Assembly (NCBI GenBank): GCA_963995505.1
Contig: OZ023197.1
Span: 2,649,001-2,713,000 of the forward strand
DNA length: 64,000 bases
Source: Hypericum androsaemum
Taxonomy: Eukaryota > Streptophyta > Magnoliopsida > Malpighiales > Hypericaceae
Direction: 5' to 3'
This document shows, piece by piece, positions 34,475 through 44,470 of this stretch. The translations under genes and the position numbers were made by a program. The notes under the pieces are model-generated. The model was not told the origin of the DNA and did no database searches. It saw only the letters and a list, made by a program, of their open reading frames with translations. Position 1 is the stretch's first letter, and each line of letters opens with the position of its first letter.

Positions 34475-36107
34475 GCTATTAGTAATAGAGTGAGCAACAT
34501 TATCTAGATCAATATATGGCAGTTGATTTGGGGACACATGTGCCTTTTATTCCAACTGTCCATATCCACATATAAATGACAATGAATAGGATTCGAGAAC
34601 GATCTCTAGGACCTAAAATCTTACCCTCTTTTCTTAGGATAGACCAAATCCTTACCTTTATCCTCTTTAAAATTGAAAATCTCGGGAGGATTTGGGTTCT
34701 TAAATAACGGGTAGAATAAGGGCAATTCATAAGTTTGTATTGTTTAAATCGTTTATTTCTTAAAATTAAAGTGCCCTTTAATTATTCGCAATATCTCCAA
34801 GAATGTGAATGTAATTGATTCGTAATTAAAAGAAAATAATATAAAAAAAATAAAATAAGAAAACCAAAAAAAATTCGAAGTTTGGTAGATTGAGGATTTA
34901 ATATTAGTTTTAGTAATTAATATTATTTTTTAATTATCTTTAAAAAAATTGGGCAGGATGGGGATTCAATCATATAGATACATATCCACGCCATTATCTT
35001 TTTAAAATAAAAGAATTCGGACATGATGCAGGTCTAGATCTGATCAAAGTCAACGGGTCTGGACCTTTTGGCTCTGGATCTGGGTATACCCTCAGGATAA
35101 GAGCAAAATTGAGATATCTTTAGATATCCACACACAATATACATGAGCATTTTGGCAACGCGCTGGTATTAGCGTCTCTGTAAGCGATTGATTATTATTC
35201 TTAGTGTTGTCTTTACTCAATAAGAAAATATTTCAAAAATTATAAAATTTCTATATAATCAAGGAGATTTTTCTCTATCGGGTAAAAAAATCTCTTGAAA
35301 TTATAAGACTTTCTCCATAATCAAAGATATCACTAATTGTGATTATGTTTTCAGTTATGTAGTTATGGTATACGAGTGTAACTGTACAAATAATATACCA
35401 GTGCCACGATGTGTTACTTCACAAATTAAATTTGTGTTTGATGCTTACTCTCAAACTAAATTTGATCTTAGATTGGTTTTCGTTTACTGTAATCAGAAAC
35501 CGAACGAAGCGTTTTGTTAAAATATTCGATCTTCATCTACGTTGTCATGAATCTCGTGATCACGTCTTCTGGAACAAGCTATTGAATTTTTGGAGGCCTC
35601 TAAGATAAATTTTGTAAATTAGAAGGGCTCATTGTACTGGGCGGTTCGACCTTAGCATTTTACTAGGCCCATTGTACGGAGTTGAGTAATTGAGACTTCA
35701 CAATTGTTTTCAGAACCCGAGAATTTTTATGAGAGAGCGGTTCTCTTTTATTGTGGCCGAATCTTTTTTTCTTAATCGAGTAGTAATATGCTAAACTATA
35801 TATTCGAAACAACCTTTAGGTTGCATTGTGCCCATTTCTATTTAATTTTGTGTGTGTTAGTTTTCGCTCCACATCATTATCTTTAACCACGATTCTTTTG
35901 ATTTAGCCGTAGATACGATATTATGAAGTAGATTTTTCAATAGCGTAGATACAATAGCCAAACATATCTGATAAAAATGAGAGATAGATGAGATAAAAGT
36001 TAAAAACTCTAACGATGAGGGAATACAATCTCCTTTATTATAATTATATTATACTCTTTAATTAATTGTGTGGCTAATGAGTTCGAAATTTTCAATTTTA
36101 GAAACAC
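34475..36107. other. Gene-free interval with duplicated flank pieces
   Basis: AT-rich. Bases 35455-35560 resemble the ELP4 3' flank, and 35620-35750 resemble 50760-50870 (GGCCCATTGTACGGAGTTGA against CTTCATTGTACACAATTTGA-type sequence, then shared TTTTCAGAA and GAGGATTTTTATG-like words). No coding frame is supported. Confidence 0.6.
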
Positions 36108-37174
36108 CTAGATGCATTTGCATAAGCTCTTTTTGCCGGAGGTAACACAAACTCCTTTTTTCTGCAATTTTTTGCAGACTTCCTGGCAGAATAAGGGGTC
36201 GCATTTCTCTCCAGGTTGCTGTTCAATAAGAACATGTGTTTCCCTCCCTTCCACTTGGGATGACATCATTCCTATACCAACTGCATTATCAGAAAAACAA
36301 ACATTAGAAATATGGAGTGAATTGCGGATTGATCCATCAACAAGCACTTAGATCAATTGGTGAAGACCTTGTTTTAGTTTAACCAAAATGTATCGAGTTT
36401 GAGTCCTTAAAAGCATAGTTTCTCACCTGGCATGAATCTGAATTAGTCAACATAGTTAGGCATCTAAATACAAGGTGGTCTATACCAACAACTTACGGAT
36501 TAACCACTGAAGTATTGATCTAACGAAAATTTAATTTGGCGGGAGAATTTTTTTAAATTTTTTCCATGTAGTTTTACAATGAGAATTGCAACTGCGTCAC
36601 TAGAACTAAGAGATTAAAATGTGCATTTTTTTAAACAATAGGACCTGACAGCACCTCTTAGTGTAAAGTTGTCAAAACTTAAAATGTATTTTTTATGGGT
36701 AACACTTGAAAAATGTTGATTTCGACTCTTTGGAAAATTACGAATTAGCCCATTTTGTAAAACCTTTTTTTAGTCTATTGAACATTTCCTGCATACAGAA
36801 AATAAAGTGATGATCTATTGAAAGAATAATTTAATTTAAACTAAGATATTGGATACCTGCTAGCAAAAAGTTTAAAATAAAGTAATGAAATTAAGTGAAT
36901 TTCATGCCGTATACATGTAGGTTATATGGATTACAAAGGGGATTTGTTAAATAAAGAGTTTCACTAAAAAGAATTAACGATTTTTTTATCCCATTCAATT
37001 AAAATGAATTCAATGAATACTTATAAAATGAATATAGAAAATTTTAAGTAGGGTTGTGTTCGATTTTGAATAAGAGACATTAAGAAAACACGAGAATCTT
37101 TGAGAGAATGGCAAAAGCATACCTAACGCAATCAAAAGGATATTGATAAGCAATCGAGTATAAGAGACTGCCAT
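36108..37174 (-). CDS. Defensin-like secreted peptide DEFL-2 (family A), two exons
   Basis: Exon 1 (37174-37123) encodes MAVSYTRLLINILLIAL; exon 2 (36280-36108) begins after TGCAG and encodes GIGMMSSQVEGRETHVLIEQ followed by a six-cysteine core C-x4-C-x3-C-x8-C-x8-C-x-C ending CKCI. Total 74 residues, intron 842 bp. The core is Lys-rich, hence cationic. It is more diverged from DEFL-1 in the mature part than in the signal exon, the pattern usually seen in fast-evolving secreted peptides. Intact. Confidence 0.85.
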
Positions 37175-38126
37175 TTCGTGAATTGAAGAATTTTCCTAGC
37201 TAGGCTTTGTTTGAGGAGTAATAAAATAAAGATAATTTTAATAAGGAGTTATCTGATCGAATATGCTATAAAATCTTATGGGAATTTTGTCTGAGTATTA
37301 TTCCGATCATGTTCTTATATAGTGTTGAGAATAATGAGACTGCCAAAAAGGAAACAAGCATTATCCATCTAGATTTTGACTAAAGTTTGAGACTTCCAAA
37401 GAAGGGAAACAAACATTATCATCTTTATATTTTTTATATCACCTGCAACTTAGACATGAGTGCCTACTAATCCAGATTCGAATTAGATGAAAATTTTAAA
37501 ATTGACAAAATTATCAAAACAAATATTTAAAACTGATATATTATCAAAAACTCGAAGTCGAACATTAGTCAAACTAGATAATATCCTCACAAATTTATCT
37601 AAATGATTGTTGCTAGCATTATCATTTGTGTTGTTTTATGGAAATGTCAATAAAAGGTGATTTAATTGTGGTCTAAGTCAAAAAATTTACTAATATTTAA
37701 GGTCGCGTGAGCATGTGTGATTTCAGTTGTTGTCTTAATACCAATACGAATGAATTTGGATTCAGTGAGAATTACATAAAAGTCATTTTCAGGATATGGA
37801 TAAATTATGGACCATTAAATTTGATCAAAATTATTTTTTATAGATCTGATGGTCAAAATTCTCCGGGCATTATTGGGTTTTTACTCAAGATTACCCCATC
37901 TAGGATTTTTACGCAACCCAACATTTTTCTTTCTTCCTGTCATAATTTGCCAATAAAAAAGTACCATCCTCTCTTCCTCCAAAAATCTCAGCACTTAAGA
38001 GAAGAGATCACCAGAGGACAAGATCATCCAAAATCATACCGTCCTCGCCATCTCACTCCTTGTCATCATCTTCTTCCTCCGACTTCGCCCTGGTCCCTGT
38101 GGTCGCTGCCGTGGAGCGACCGAGCT
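37175..38126. other. Gene-free interval before the repeat-rich block
   Basis: DEFL 5' flank sequence to about 37740, then a module at 37805-37867 (ending ATCTGATGGTCAAAATTCTCC in two parts) that resembles the hairpin beside the 22-kb minisatellite. Frames over 38030-38430 are GC-rich shadows. Confidence 0.5.
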
Positions 38127-38540
38127 GTCCGCTGAATCATTCGTGACAATCGTGTCGGGAGAGAAGAGGAGCGACAGGGGAGAGTCTGTCCTCTCGCATC
38201 CCAGAGAAACGACCGACGCCCTCGCTCCACTGAGTCCTGCCGCTGAAGGGGAGAGCCTCTCTCTGTCATGGCCGTCCGGAGTCGCCGTGCCGTGATGAGA
38301 GAGAGGTTGTGGTGCCCTCGCCGACAGGAAGAGAGAGATACGGGGAGAGAAGAAAGGAGATTGACTGGACGACGCCGTGGAGATACAAGGAGAAAAAAAA
38401 ATTCTCATCTCTTCCGCCTCTCTTCCTCTTTTCATCTCTTCTACCTCTCTTCGCTGCCCACTGAATCGTTCGTGACAATCGCATTAGGAGAGAAGAGGAG
38501 CGACAGGGGAGAGTCTGTCCGCTTGCGTCCCGGAGAAGAT
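38127..38540. repeat. Direct repeat of about 85 bp, two copies
   Basis: The segment at about 38127-38210 (CGTGACAATCG, GAGAGAAGAGGAGCGACAGG, GGAGAGTCTGTCC) recurs at about 38455-38540 with few changes. The sequence between is GC-richer than the surroundings and rich in GA and CT runs. Confidence 0.8.
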
Positions 38541-38559
38541 CAGGGGAGAAGAAATCATT

Positions 38560-38826
38560 ATCATAGAAGAAAGAAACTAATATCTTAGAAGAAGCATACA
38601 AATATCTGAGTACAAGGATACCAATATTATGGTAGAAAGATACCAATATTAGAGCAGAAGGAAACCAATATGAAAGCAGACGAATACCAATATCGGAGAA
38701 GATGAAAACCAATATCATAGTAGAAGGAAACAAATATCATAGTACAAGAAAACCAATAGCATAGAAGATGGAAACCAATATCCGAGAAGATGGAAACCAA
38801 TATTCCAGTACAATGATACTAATATT
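38560..38826. repeat. 22-bp minisatellite, about 12 units
   Basis: Units of 22 bp with the core GGAAACCAATATC repeat about twelve times with drift. Period and core word match the minisatellite at 22470-22613. Confidence 0.85.
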
Positions 38827-39449
38827 CTCATAATTGTATTATTATCCACAATTGTATTGTTTGGTTGATATTATTATTTTTTAATTATTTTCATAATTGT
38901 ATTTTCAATATTTCCCTTATTCACTTCAGTGGAGATTACCCATGTCCCACTGAATTTGAGATACGAATTGGTTCAATAGTAAATACTTTTATTTCTTAAT
39001 AAAATATTCTGTAAAAGTAAAAAATAATATTGGGATAATCGTTTCCCACATTAGGGCTTGAGAGCGCTCGTGTCTAACTTCTGTGCTAATTGTGATGTTA
39101 ATACGCTTACATCGCAACTATGGTTGAGATTTAATCAATGACATTAACATGATCATAATATTAATTAAGATTCATAGGCTTTCTTGTCTAACACATTTTT
39201 TAATTTCCCCCCGAAAGTATTATATCATTTTCAGGACAAGACCAACACTAAATTTATTGTCGGAGGAAGAAAATTGAAGAAGTTTGTTAGATAAGAAAGT
39301 GTCATCAAATTGATAAGTAGGGATGGAAAAAAATATAGAGGTCGTGGGTCAATGGTTCTTTTAACTTTTAAAGTTTGTTGTGTCTCGTGTAGGATAGGAT
39401 AAAAGTATGTGTCAAGTTTAAAGTTAGAGTGCAGCACATGCTCTCGTTG
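38827..39449. other. Gene-free interval
   Basis: AT-rich. A short stretch near 39228 (CATTTTCAGGACAAGACCAA) resembles 42895-42960 beside the second coiled-coil copy, so it belongs to the duplicated block. Confidence 0.5.
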
Positions 39450-39660
39450 TTTTTGACTTGCCGATTGGAACAATCGCGTGATGAAATTGATGAACTTCGC
39501 CGAGAGATCGATTTTCTTTCGAGAGGGGATCACATGCGCGAAGCTCTCGAGCGACGGTTGTGCGAAGAGCGGATCCGTTGGACTCGGGGCTTCGCCGGTG
39601 GCCGAGAGGACTATCATGTCTATTTTTAAGTGCTTAGGAATACCTTTCCATGTGCCTGCG
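39450..39660 (+). pseudogene. Truncated copy of the coiled-coil gene
   Basis: It encodes SRDEIDELRREIDFL and REALERRLCEERI, matching the coiled coil of the intact gene at 52668, then jumps to the last residues (GREDYHVYF against REDY-like and SIFNCNGIPFH). About 210 bp of the middle are missing and the 5' end, including the start, is absent. The 3' nucleotide match continues to CCTTTCCA at about 39649. Confidence 0.8.
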
Positions 39661-40547
39661 CTTTTGCGTGGTATGGCCGTTGCCTTTTTAGAATGAATCT
39701 TGAACAATTGAACATGACGTATGGCCATTGTCTATTTTCTCGGTGCTCCAATTTCATTGCTTCCAAGACGCCAAAGCTTCGTTCGTCCCTGATTCAAAAA
39801 TCCAGAGTTCCTCTGGAACTCGTTTTGAACCCTTGATTTTTTTTTCAAATTATCTTAACTATTAAGTCAAATGTCTTTAGTATACTAACAAATATTTAAA
39901 TCAATTGGAGAAGGAGTTAAACTAACTCAACCAGATTTTGAGTTCGAGTCTTTAAGAATACAATCGTATTAAATATTTATTGGGAGAGTTTTGTCGTTCT
40001 TCAAAAATCTTAACCATCTCGAATCTAGATTAGTTGGTACAGTAAATTGGACATCAAGTCATATAAATAAAAATACTGGTTACTTTTTTTTAGAGCTGTA
40101 TTAATGAGTTACTTTTTTTTGACAAGTGTATTAGCCAGTTTTTTTGAAAGGTAAATTTTTACACTACGCCAAGGCTTGAAACTTGGATCTCCTTGAAATT
40201 TACAATGCCTTGTGCCGCTAGGCTACATGCTCTTTGGTGTATATTAGCCAGTTACTAACTTTTCTTTTACTATGTCTATTCTCGATTTAGCCATAGATCT
40301 GGACAAATATGAAACTTCAGTGGAGACCTCATCCGAAACGAAATAGAATTTTTAGTATCATAGATAACAATAGCCAAACAGATCCGAATACGAGTATAGA
40401 TCTAAAATGACCAATAAAAGACTTGTCTCCTTATTCAATGAAAAACTATTCAAGAGTAAAACAAGATTGCCACTTGAGAGTATAATCGGAGCCATAACAT
40501 TTTCTTTATGGAGACAAATTCGGTACGACCCCGTGAATAATTTTTCA
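39661..40547. other. Duplicated flank, no gene
   Basis: Holds a copy of the segment with CCAGTTACTAACTTT and GATTTAGCCATAGATCTGG (about 40255-40400) that also lies 3' of ELP4 and at 47.6 kb. No supported coding frame. Confidence 0.6.
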
Positions 40548-41410
40548 TTAGCTGATGAGTTCCGATTTCAATTTCGAGTACCAGCGGATGCATTTGCATA
40601 CTTTCTTTTTTATTTTACGGTTGGTAACACAGACTCCTTTCTTCCCCTCCGTTATCTCGCAGATAATCTGGCAGTATTTGGTGTAGCACTCCCGAGTGGG
40701 TATCACAATAGGTTGATCTTCGACAGGAAAATCTCGTCCCCTTCCTTCCACCTGGGACGACATCATTCCTACAACAACTGCAATATATTGAAGTGACAAA
40801 TTACAATTAGGGCACTCAAATTAAGAGAATAGATTGTGCATTTTTTCCAGACTACGGGCCTAAAATACTCTCTGAATGTAAAGTTCTTAAAATCTAAGAT
40901 GTATTTTCTTGTATAGGTAAGAGTTAAAAGATATCGATTTCGAATCTTTCGGAAATCCGCAGAAAAAAGGAGGGGAAATTGTAAATTAGCCCATGTTGCA
41001 AATTTTTTTAGTATATTGAACATTTCCTGGATACAGAAAATAAAGTAATGGCGGATTAAACAATAATTATATTTCAACTAAGATTTTGCGTACCCACTGT
41101 CAATAAATTAAGTTAAATTCCTGATTCAATTTAGACAAACATGCAAGTGGCTAAGTGTTTGTAGGATATATATATGACAAAGAGGATTTGTTAAATGAAG
41201 AGTTTCGCAACAAAATAATGGATTGTTTTATTCCATTAGGATTTTTGACGTGAAATAATCATCCTTGAATATAGTTCAACAATTTTCAACTCTAAATATC
41301 AAAATTTTACATATTTAATATTCCACACTAGGTCTTTGAGAGATTTACAAAAGTATACCTAGCACAATCAAAAGGATATTGATAAGCAATCGAGTACAAG
41401 GGATGTCCAT
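40548..41410 (-). CDS. Defensin-like secreted peptide DEFL-3 (family A) with C-terminal tail
   Basis: Exon 1 (41410-41359) encodes MDIPCTRLLINILLIVL; exon 2 (40777-40548) encodes VVGMMSSQVEGRGRDFPVED and a six-cysteine core C-x4-C-x3-C-x9-C-x10-C-x-C. Total 93 residues, intron 581 bp. Where DEFL-1 and DEFL-2 stop right after CKC plus one or two residues, this copy reads on for 12 more (RWYSKLKSELIS) because the stop is lost. The frame is otherwise intact. The tail may be a new feature or the first step of decay. Confidence 0.82.
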
Positions 41411-41944
41411 TTGTGAAATGAAGAATTTCATTCGTTACAGAGTTTCTTTTAAGAAATAATGAAATTAATAGACTTTTTAATAAGAAGTTAATGAATTGAA
41501 ATTTTATGAGCATTTACTTTATATTTGAGTACAATGAGACTGCCAAAAAGGGAACACAAATATTATCAATCTAGATTTCAACCAAATTATGAAACTGTCA
41601 AACAAGAAAAATATACACTATCAATCAAGATTTTAACCAAATGTGAGACACCTAAAACAGGAAACAAACATTACAATCTACATTGTTTAATGAAATGTCA
41701 GTAAAAGATGATTTAATTGTGGTCAAAGTAAAAAAAATGTATATTGGTTTGAAAAGTAATAATTAGGGTCATGAGATTTTAGCTATTCTCTTAAATTTTG
41801 AAGATTGGATTGGTCCGGACAGAAGGAAGTGAGTTGGAGGTTCAGTGTTTGCCAATCAAATCTGACGACAAATATGAATGCAGAGATAGTTTCGTACTTT
41901 TATTCTTTATTCTTTTTTCACTATTTTTCTCTCTAGCTTTCAAG
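41411..41944. other. Upstream flank of DEFL-3
   Basis: Matches the 5' flanks of the other family A copies (words such as AATGAGACTGCCAAAAAGG and GGTTTGAAAAGTAATAATTA) to about 41790. No gene. Confidence 0.6.
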
Positions 41945-42370
41945 GTAAGTTTTCTCCTTTTTTTTTTCTTCTTCCTTCTTCTTCATACGATTTATCCTCA
42001 TCTTTTTTTTCTTCTTCTCCTCTTCCATCTTCTCTTCTTCCTTTTTTTCCTTTACGCTTTCTCTTACTCTTCTTCTTTTTTCCCCTTCTCCTCTTTCTTT
42101 TTCTCTCTTCCTTCTTCTTCTCCTCTCTCCTTTCTCATCCTCTCCTTCTTTTTTCCCTCACCTGAGATGCCCTTCCGAGGTAAGTTTCCTCCTCTCTTTT
42201 TTTTCCTCCCTTATTCTTCTTCTTCCTACGATTTATCATCATTTTTTTCTTCTTCTCCTCTTACATCTTCTCTTCATCCTTTTTTTCCTCTTCCTTTCTC
42301 TTTTATGCTTCACCTAATCTTCTTCTTTATTTCCCTTCTCCTCTTCCTCCTTCTTTTCTTTTTAAATGGG
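41945..42370. repeat. Duplicated pyrimidine-rich tract
   Basis: Almost pure CT. It is made of two related halves, each starting GGTAAGTTT (41944 and 42179) and containing TACGATTTATC and TCTTCTTCTCCTCTT, so a unit of about 235 bp was tandemly duplicated. The long open frame through it is a composition artefact. Confidence 0.8.
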
Positions 42371-42394
42371 AATGACATTTTTGTCTTTTTAAGT

Positions 42395-42545
42395 GGGGGT
42401 TCGCCGGAAAATATAGAATATTCTGGTCCCAGGGACCCGAGAGTTTCTAAAACTAAAGACGGGGGATGGTAAAATCATTTTTGAAAATGCAGGGACTCGA
42501 GGGAGGATGACCAAACACCATGGACTAGGAGGTAATTTATCCTAA
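42395..42545. mobile_element. Single end of a long-TIR Mutator-like element
   Basis: Reads GGGACCCGAGAGTTTCTAAA, then AAAATCATTTTTGAAAATG and GGTAATTTATCC, the same right-end pattern as the elements at 8.5 and 28.9 kb. The matching left end is not visible, so this copy is truncated or its partner was lost. Confidence 0.6.
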
Positions 42546-42675
42546 TTTTTAATATTAATTTTATGCGGATTAATGAATTTTCTTTTTTGTTGTCATGAAG
42601 GATAATTTTGTCTTTAACAAAATTTTAGACTAAACTGTTAGACGCATCAAACAAAAAACTGGACTAAATGTTCAA

Positions 42676-42918
42676 TCACATCCCATCCCTCTTATGTTGC
42701 CACCTCACCAGGTCCACCGCACCCATCCTACTCAGATGAATAGAATTAATTCGCCTCACATCCTCTTCCTCAAAAATCTCTGCCAGCAAAACTTCATCCC
42801 ATTGCCTCTCATCATCAACCAAGAAATCCGCCACCACATGAAAGCGATCAGAACCCAGAAATAAATAGCGTGGGAAGCCCGTCGCTGTACTACCATTTTC
42901 AGGACAAGAGCAACACAC
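42676..42918 (-). pseudogene. LINE reverse-transcriptase C-terminal fragment
   Basis: Contains VADFLVDDERQWDEVLLAEI and DLVRWQHKRDGM, the connector before the zinc-binding domain of plant non-LTR elements (usual form: ...W..., then LIW.....G.FTVKSAY). Only about 80 residues are left, with no flanking domains. Confidence 0.65.
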
Positions 42919-43202
42919 TATTTTTTTTAGGGGGAAGAAAATATAATTTCTTTCTTAGATAAATAAGCGTCTTTGCATCACGATTTCACTTGAAACTGTC
43001 GGTTTGGTACCACGATGGTTTATTGTTTGGCCCTTTCCAAGTCTCCGGCCTGACTAGCAACTCAGCTAACAAGCCCAACGAACAAGCCAGGCCCTAAGTT
43101 CCACCCATTAAAAAGAAACCCTAAATTCCCAACCTCCGTCCTCTAGCAACATTTTTTTTCACCGACCTCCTACTCTCAAAAAACCCTCCGCATAAAAAAA
43201 AA

Positions 43203-43703
43203 TTGCCGGCGATTGTAAACCTTACCTTTGAAGATATAGAGCAGTTAGCCCGTAATTATTCTGTTTATACCGTCGTTTTTTTCGAAATCAGTTCCCAATT
43301 GAAAAAATCGCGTGATGAAGTCGAGAAGCTTCGCCGAGAAATCAATTCGGTTCCGGAAGCTCAAGAACAGATACGCGAAGCTCTCGAGCGACTGTTGAGG
43401 GATGAGCTGAGAAACGTAGATCGGTTGGATCGGGATCGGGTTCGAGCCGTTGATGTTTGCGATCTCAAGACAGAAGAGTTCAAGGACCAAACCGCGGGAT
43501 TCAGGGAGTACCATGCTAGTAGAGGCGGCTTCAGCCACGCGTTCACTCGCGCGTCGGAGGCCCTTGCTGTTACTACAATGTGTATGTTCGACGACCATCC
43601 GGGGTTCAGGGGCGGCTCTTTTTCGATCGGAGAAGGTGTTTCGCCGGTAGACAGGAGGGCTATCGAGTCTATTTGTTGTACCTTCGGAGTCGGATCCCTA
43701 TAG
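43203..43703 (+). pseudogene. Coiled-coil family copy 2, start codon lost
   Basis: 166 codons colinear with the intact gene at 52668: FEDIEQLARNYSVYTVVFFE, KSRDEVEKLRREINSVPE, REALERLLRDELRN, then FREYHASRGGFSHAFTR and DDHPGFRGGSFSIGEGVSP. At the position of the ATG in the intact copy this one has TTG (43203-43205), and no early in-frame ATG replaces it. The last residues diverge (CCTFGVGSL for FNCNGIPFH). The 5' leader (ACCCTAAATTCCCAACCTCC, CT-rich) is shared too. The frame is otherwise open, so the loss is recent or a non-AUG start is used. Confidence 0.75.
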
Positions 43704-44324
43704 TTTATCGTAGTTTAGTTCCGTGTGGTAGTTTAGGGTTTGATTCGGGTACAACTGGTTCAACCGATCTTATTGAATGCTTATTGCAAACACTTTCCGA
43801 AGGAGATCATCTGATGATCGTCTGTGAGTCCTTATCTAACATGAACTATATGGGTTTTTTTTTGCGTATAACCTTTCTTTTTTACTTCTTGATTGTCTTC
43901 TTGCATTGTTGTGTTCTTGCCTTGATCTTAGCATTAAAGAAATTGGTTGTTGTATGAGTAGAATTGTTTCTGGAGGGAATCATATGTTTCGTGTTATGAT
44001 CACAGTATGTGAGTCCTTAGCTTTTGTGTTTTTCTGTCTCTGGTTCATAATCAACGTGATTTAATCATCTTGACTTTGTTCCGGTATCTCAATTTTCTGA
44101 AGAATACTAAGTCAGGGTAGCAATATTTATATGAAAACCGGTGGTCCCGAAGACCAATGTGCTACCCTCTTAGAATATAGTTCTTGGTTAAAATATGCAT
44201 AGTTTCTAGAATAGAATATAGTTCTTCGTTTTGTAGTACAATTTGGTCAGGAGAATTTGCGATATTTGTGTTTGGATGATACCTTGCATGCTATTTTCAA
44301 GGTTTGATCTTAAACCTTTGTCAA
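43704..44324 (+). repeat. 3' tail shared by the coiled-coil copies
   Basis: Holds modules repeated after the intact gene: TTTGATTCGGGTACAACT, GAGTAGAATTGTTTCTGGAG, CATATGTTTCGTGTTATGATC and GACTTTGTTCCGGTATCTCAA. They also occur at 53290-53880 and 57030-57260. Probably old 3' UTR and downstream sequence. Confidence 0.75.
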
Positions 44325-44470
44325 ATTATCTTATGGAAGCTAAGCCAAATGTTCCTTCGTAAAGAAGGGTCGATGTTTGGTTTTAGAATGTCTAAATCTG
44401 TAAATCAAGCTCATGTCGATGTGGCAGTTCGTATGACACAAAATCTAGTTCTTGCTCTGCCTCTTCCAAG
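44325..44470 (+). pseudogene. Relic of ELP4 exon 8
   Basis: Matches ELP4 exon 8 (about 31760-31899) at the nucleotide level, with long shared runs such as CAGTTCGTATGACACAAAAT. It contains several stops. The match breaks at about 44470 where the LINE begins; the ELP4 3' flank resumes after the LINE at about 47252. No other ELP4 exon is seen here. Confidence 0.85.

Noticed and set aside
38034..38733. Minus-strand frames of 133-155 residues
   Set aside because: They cross a direct repeat and the 22-bp minisatellite and have no conserved motif.
41798..42472. A 224-residue Phe/Leu/Ser-rich frame resembling a membrane protein
   Set aside because: It is a translation of a simple pyrimidine tract plus flanking transposon end.
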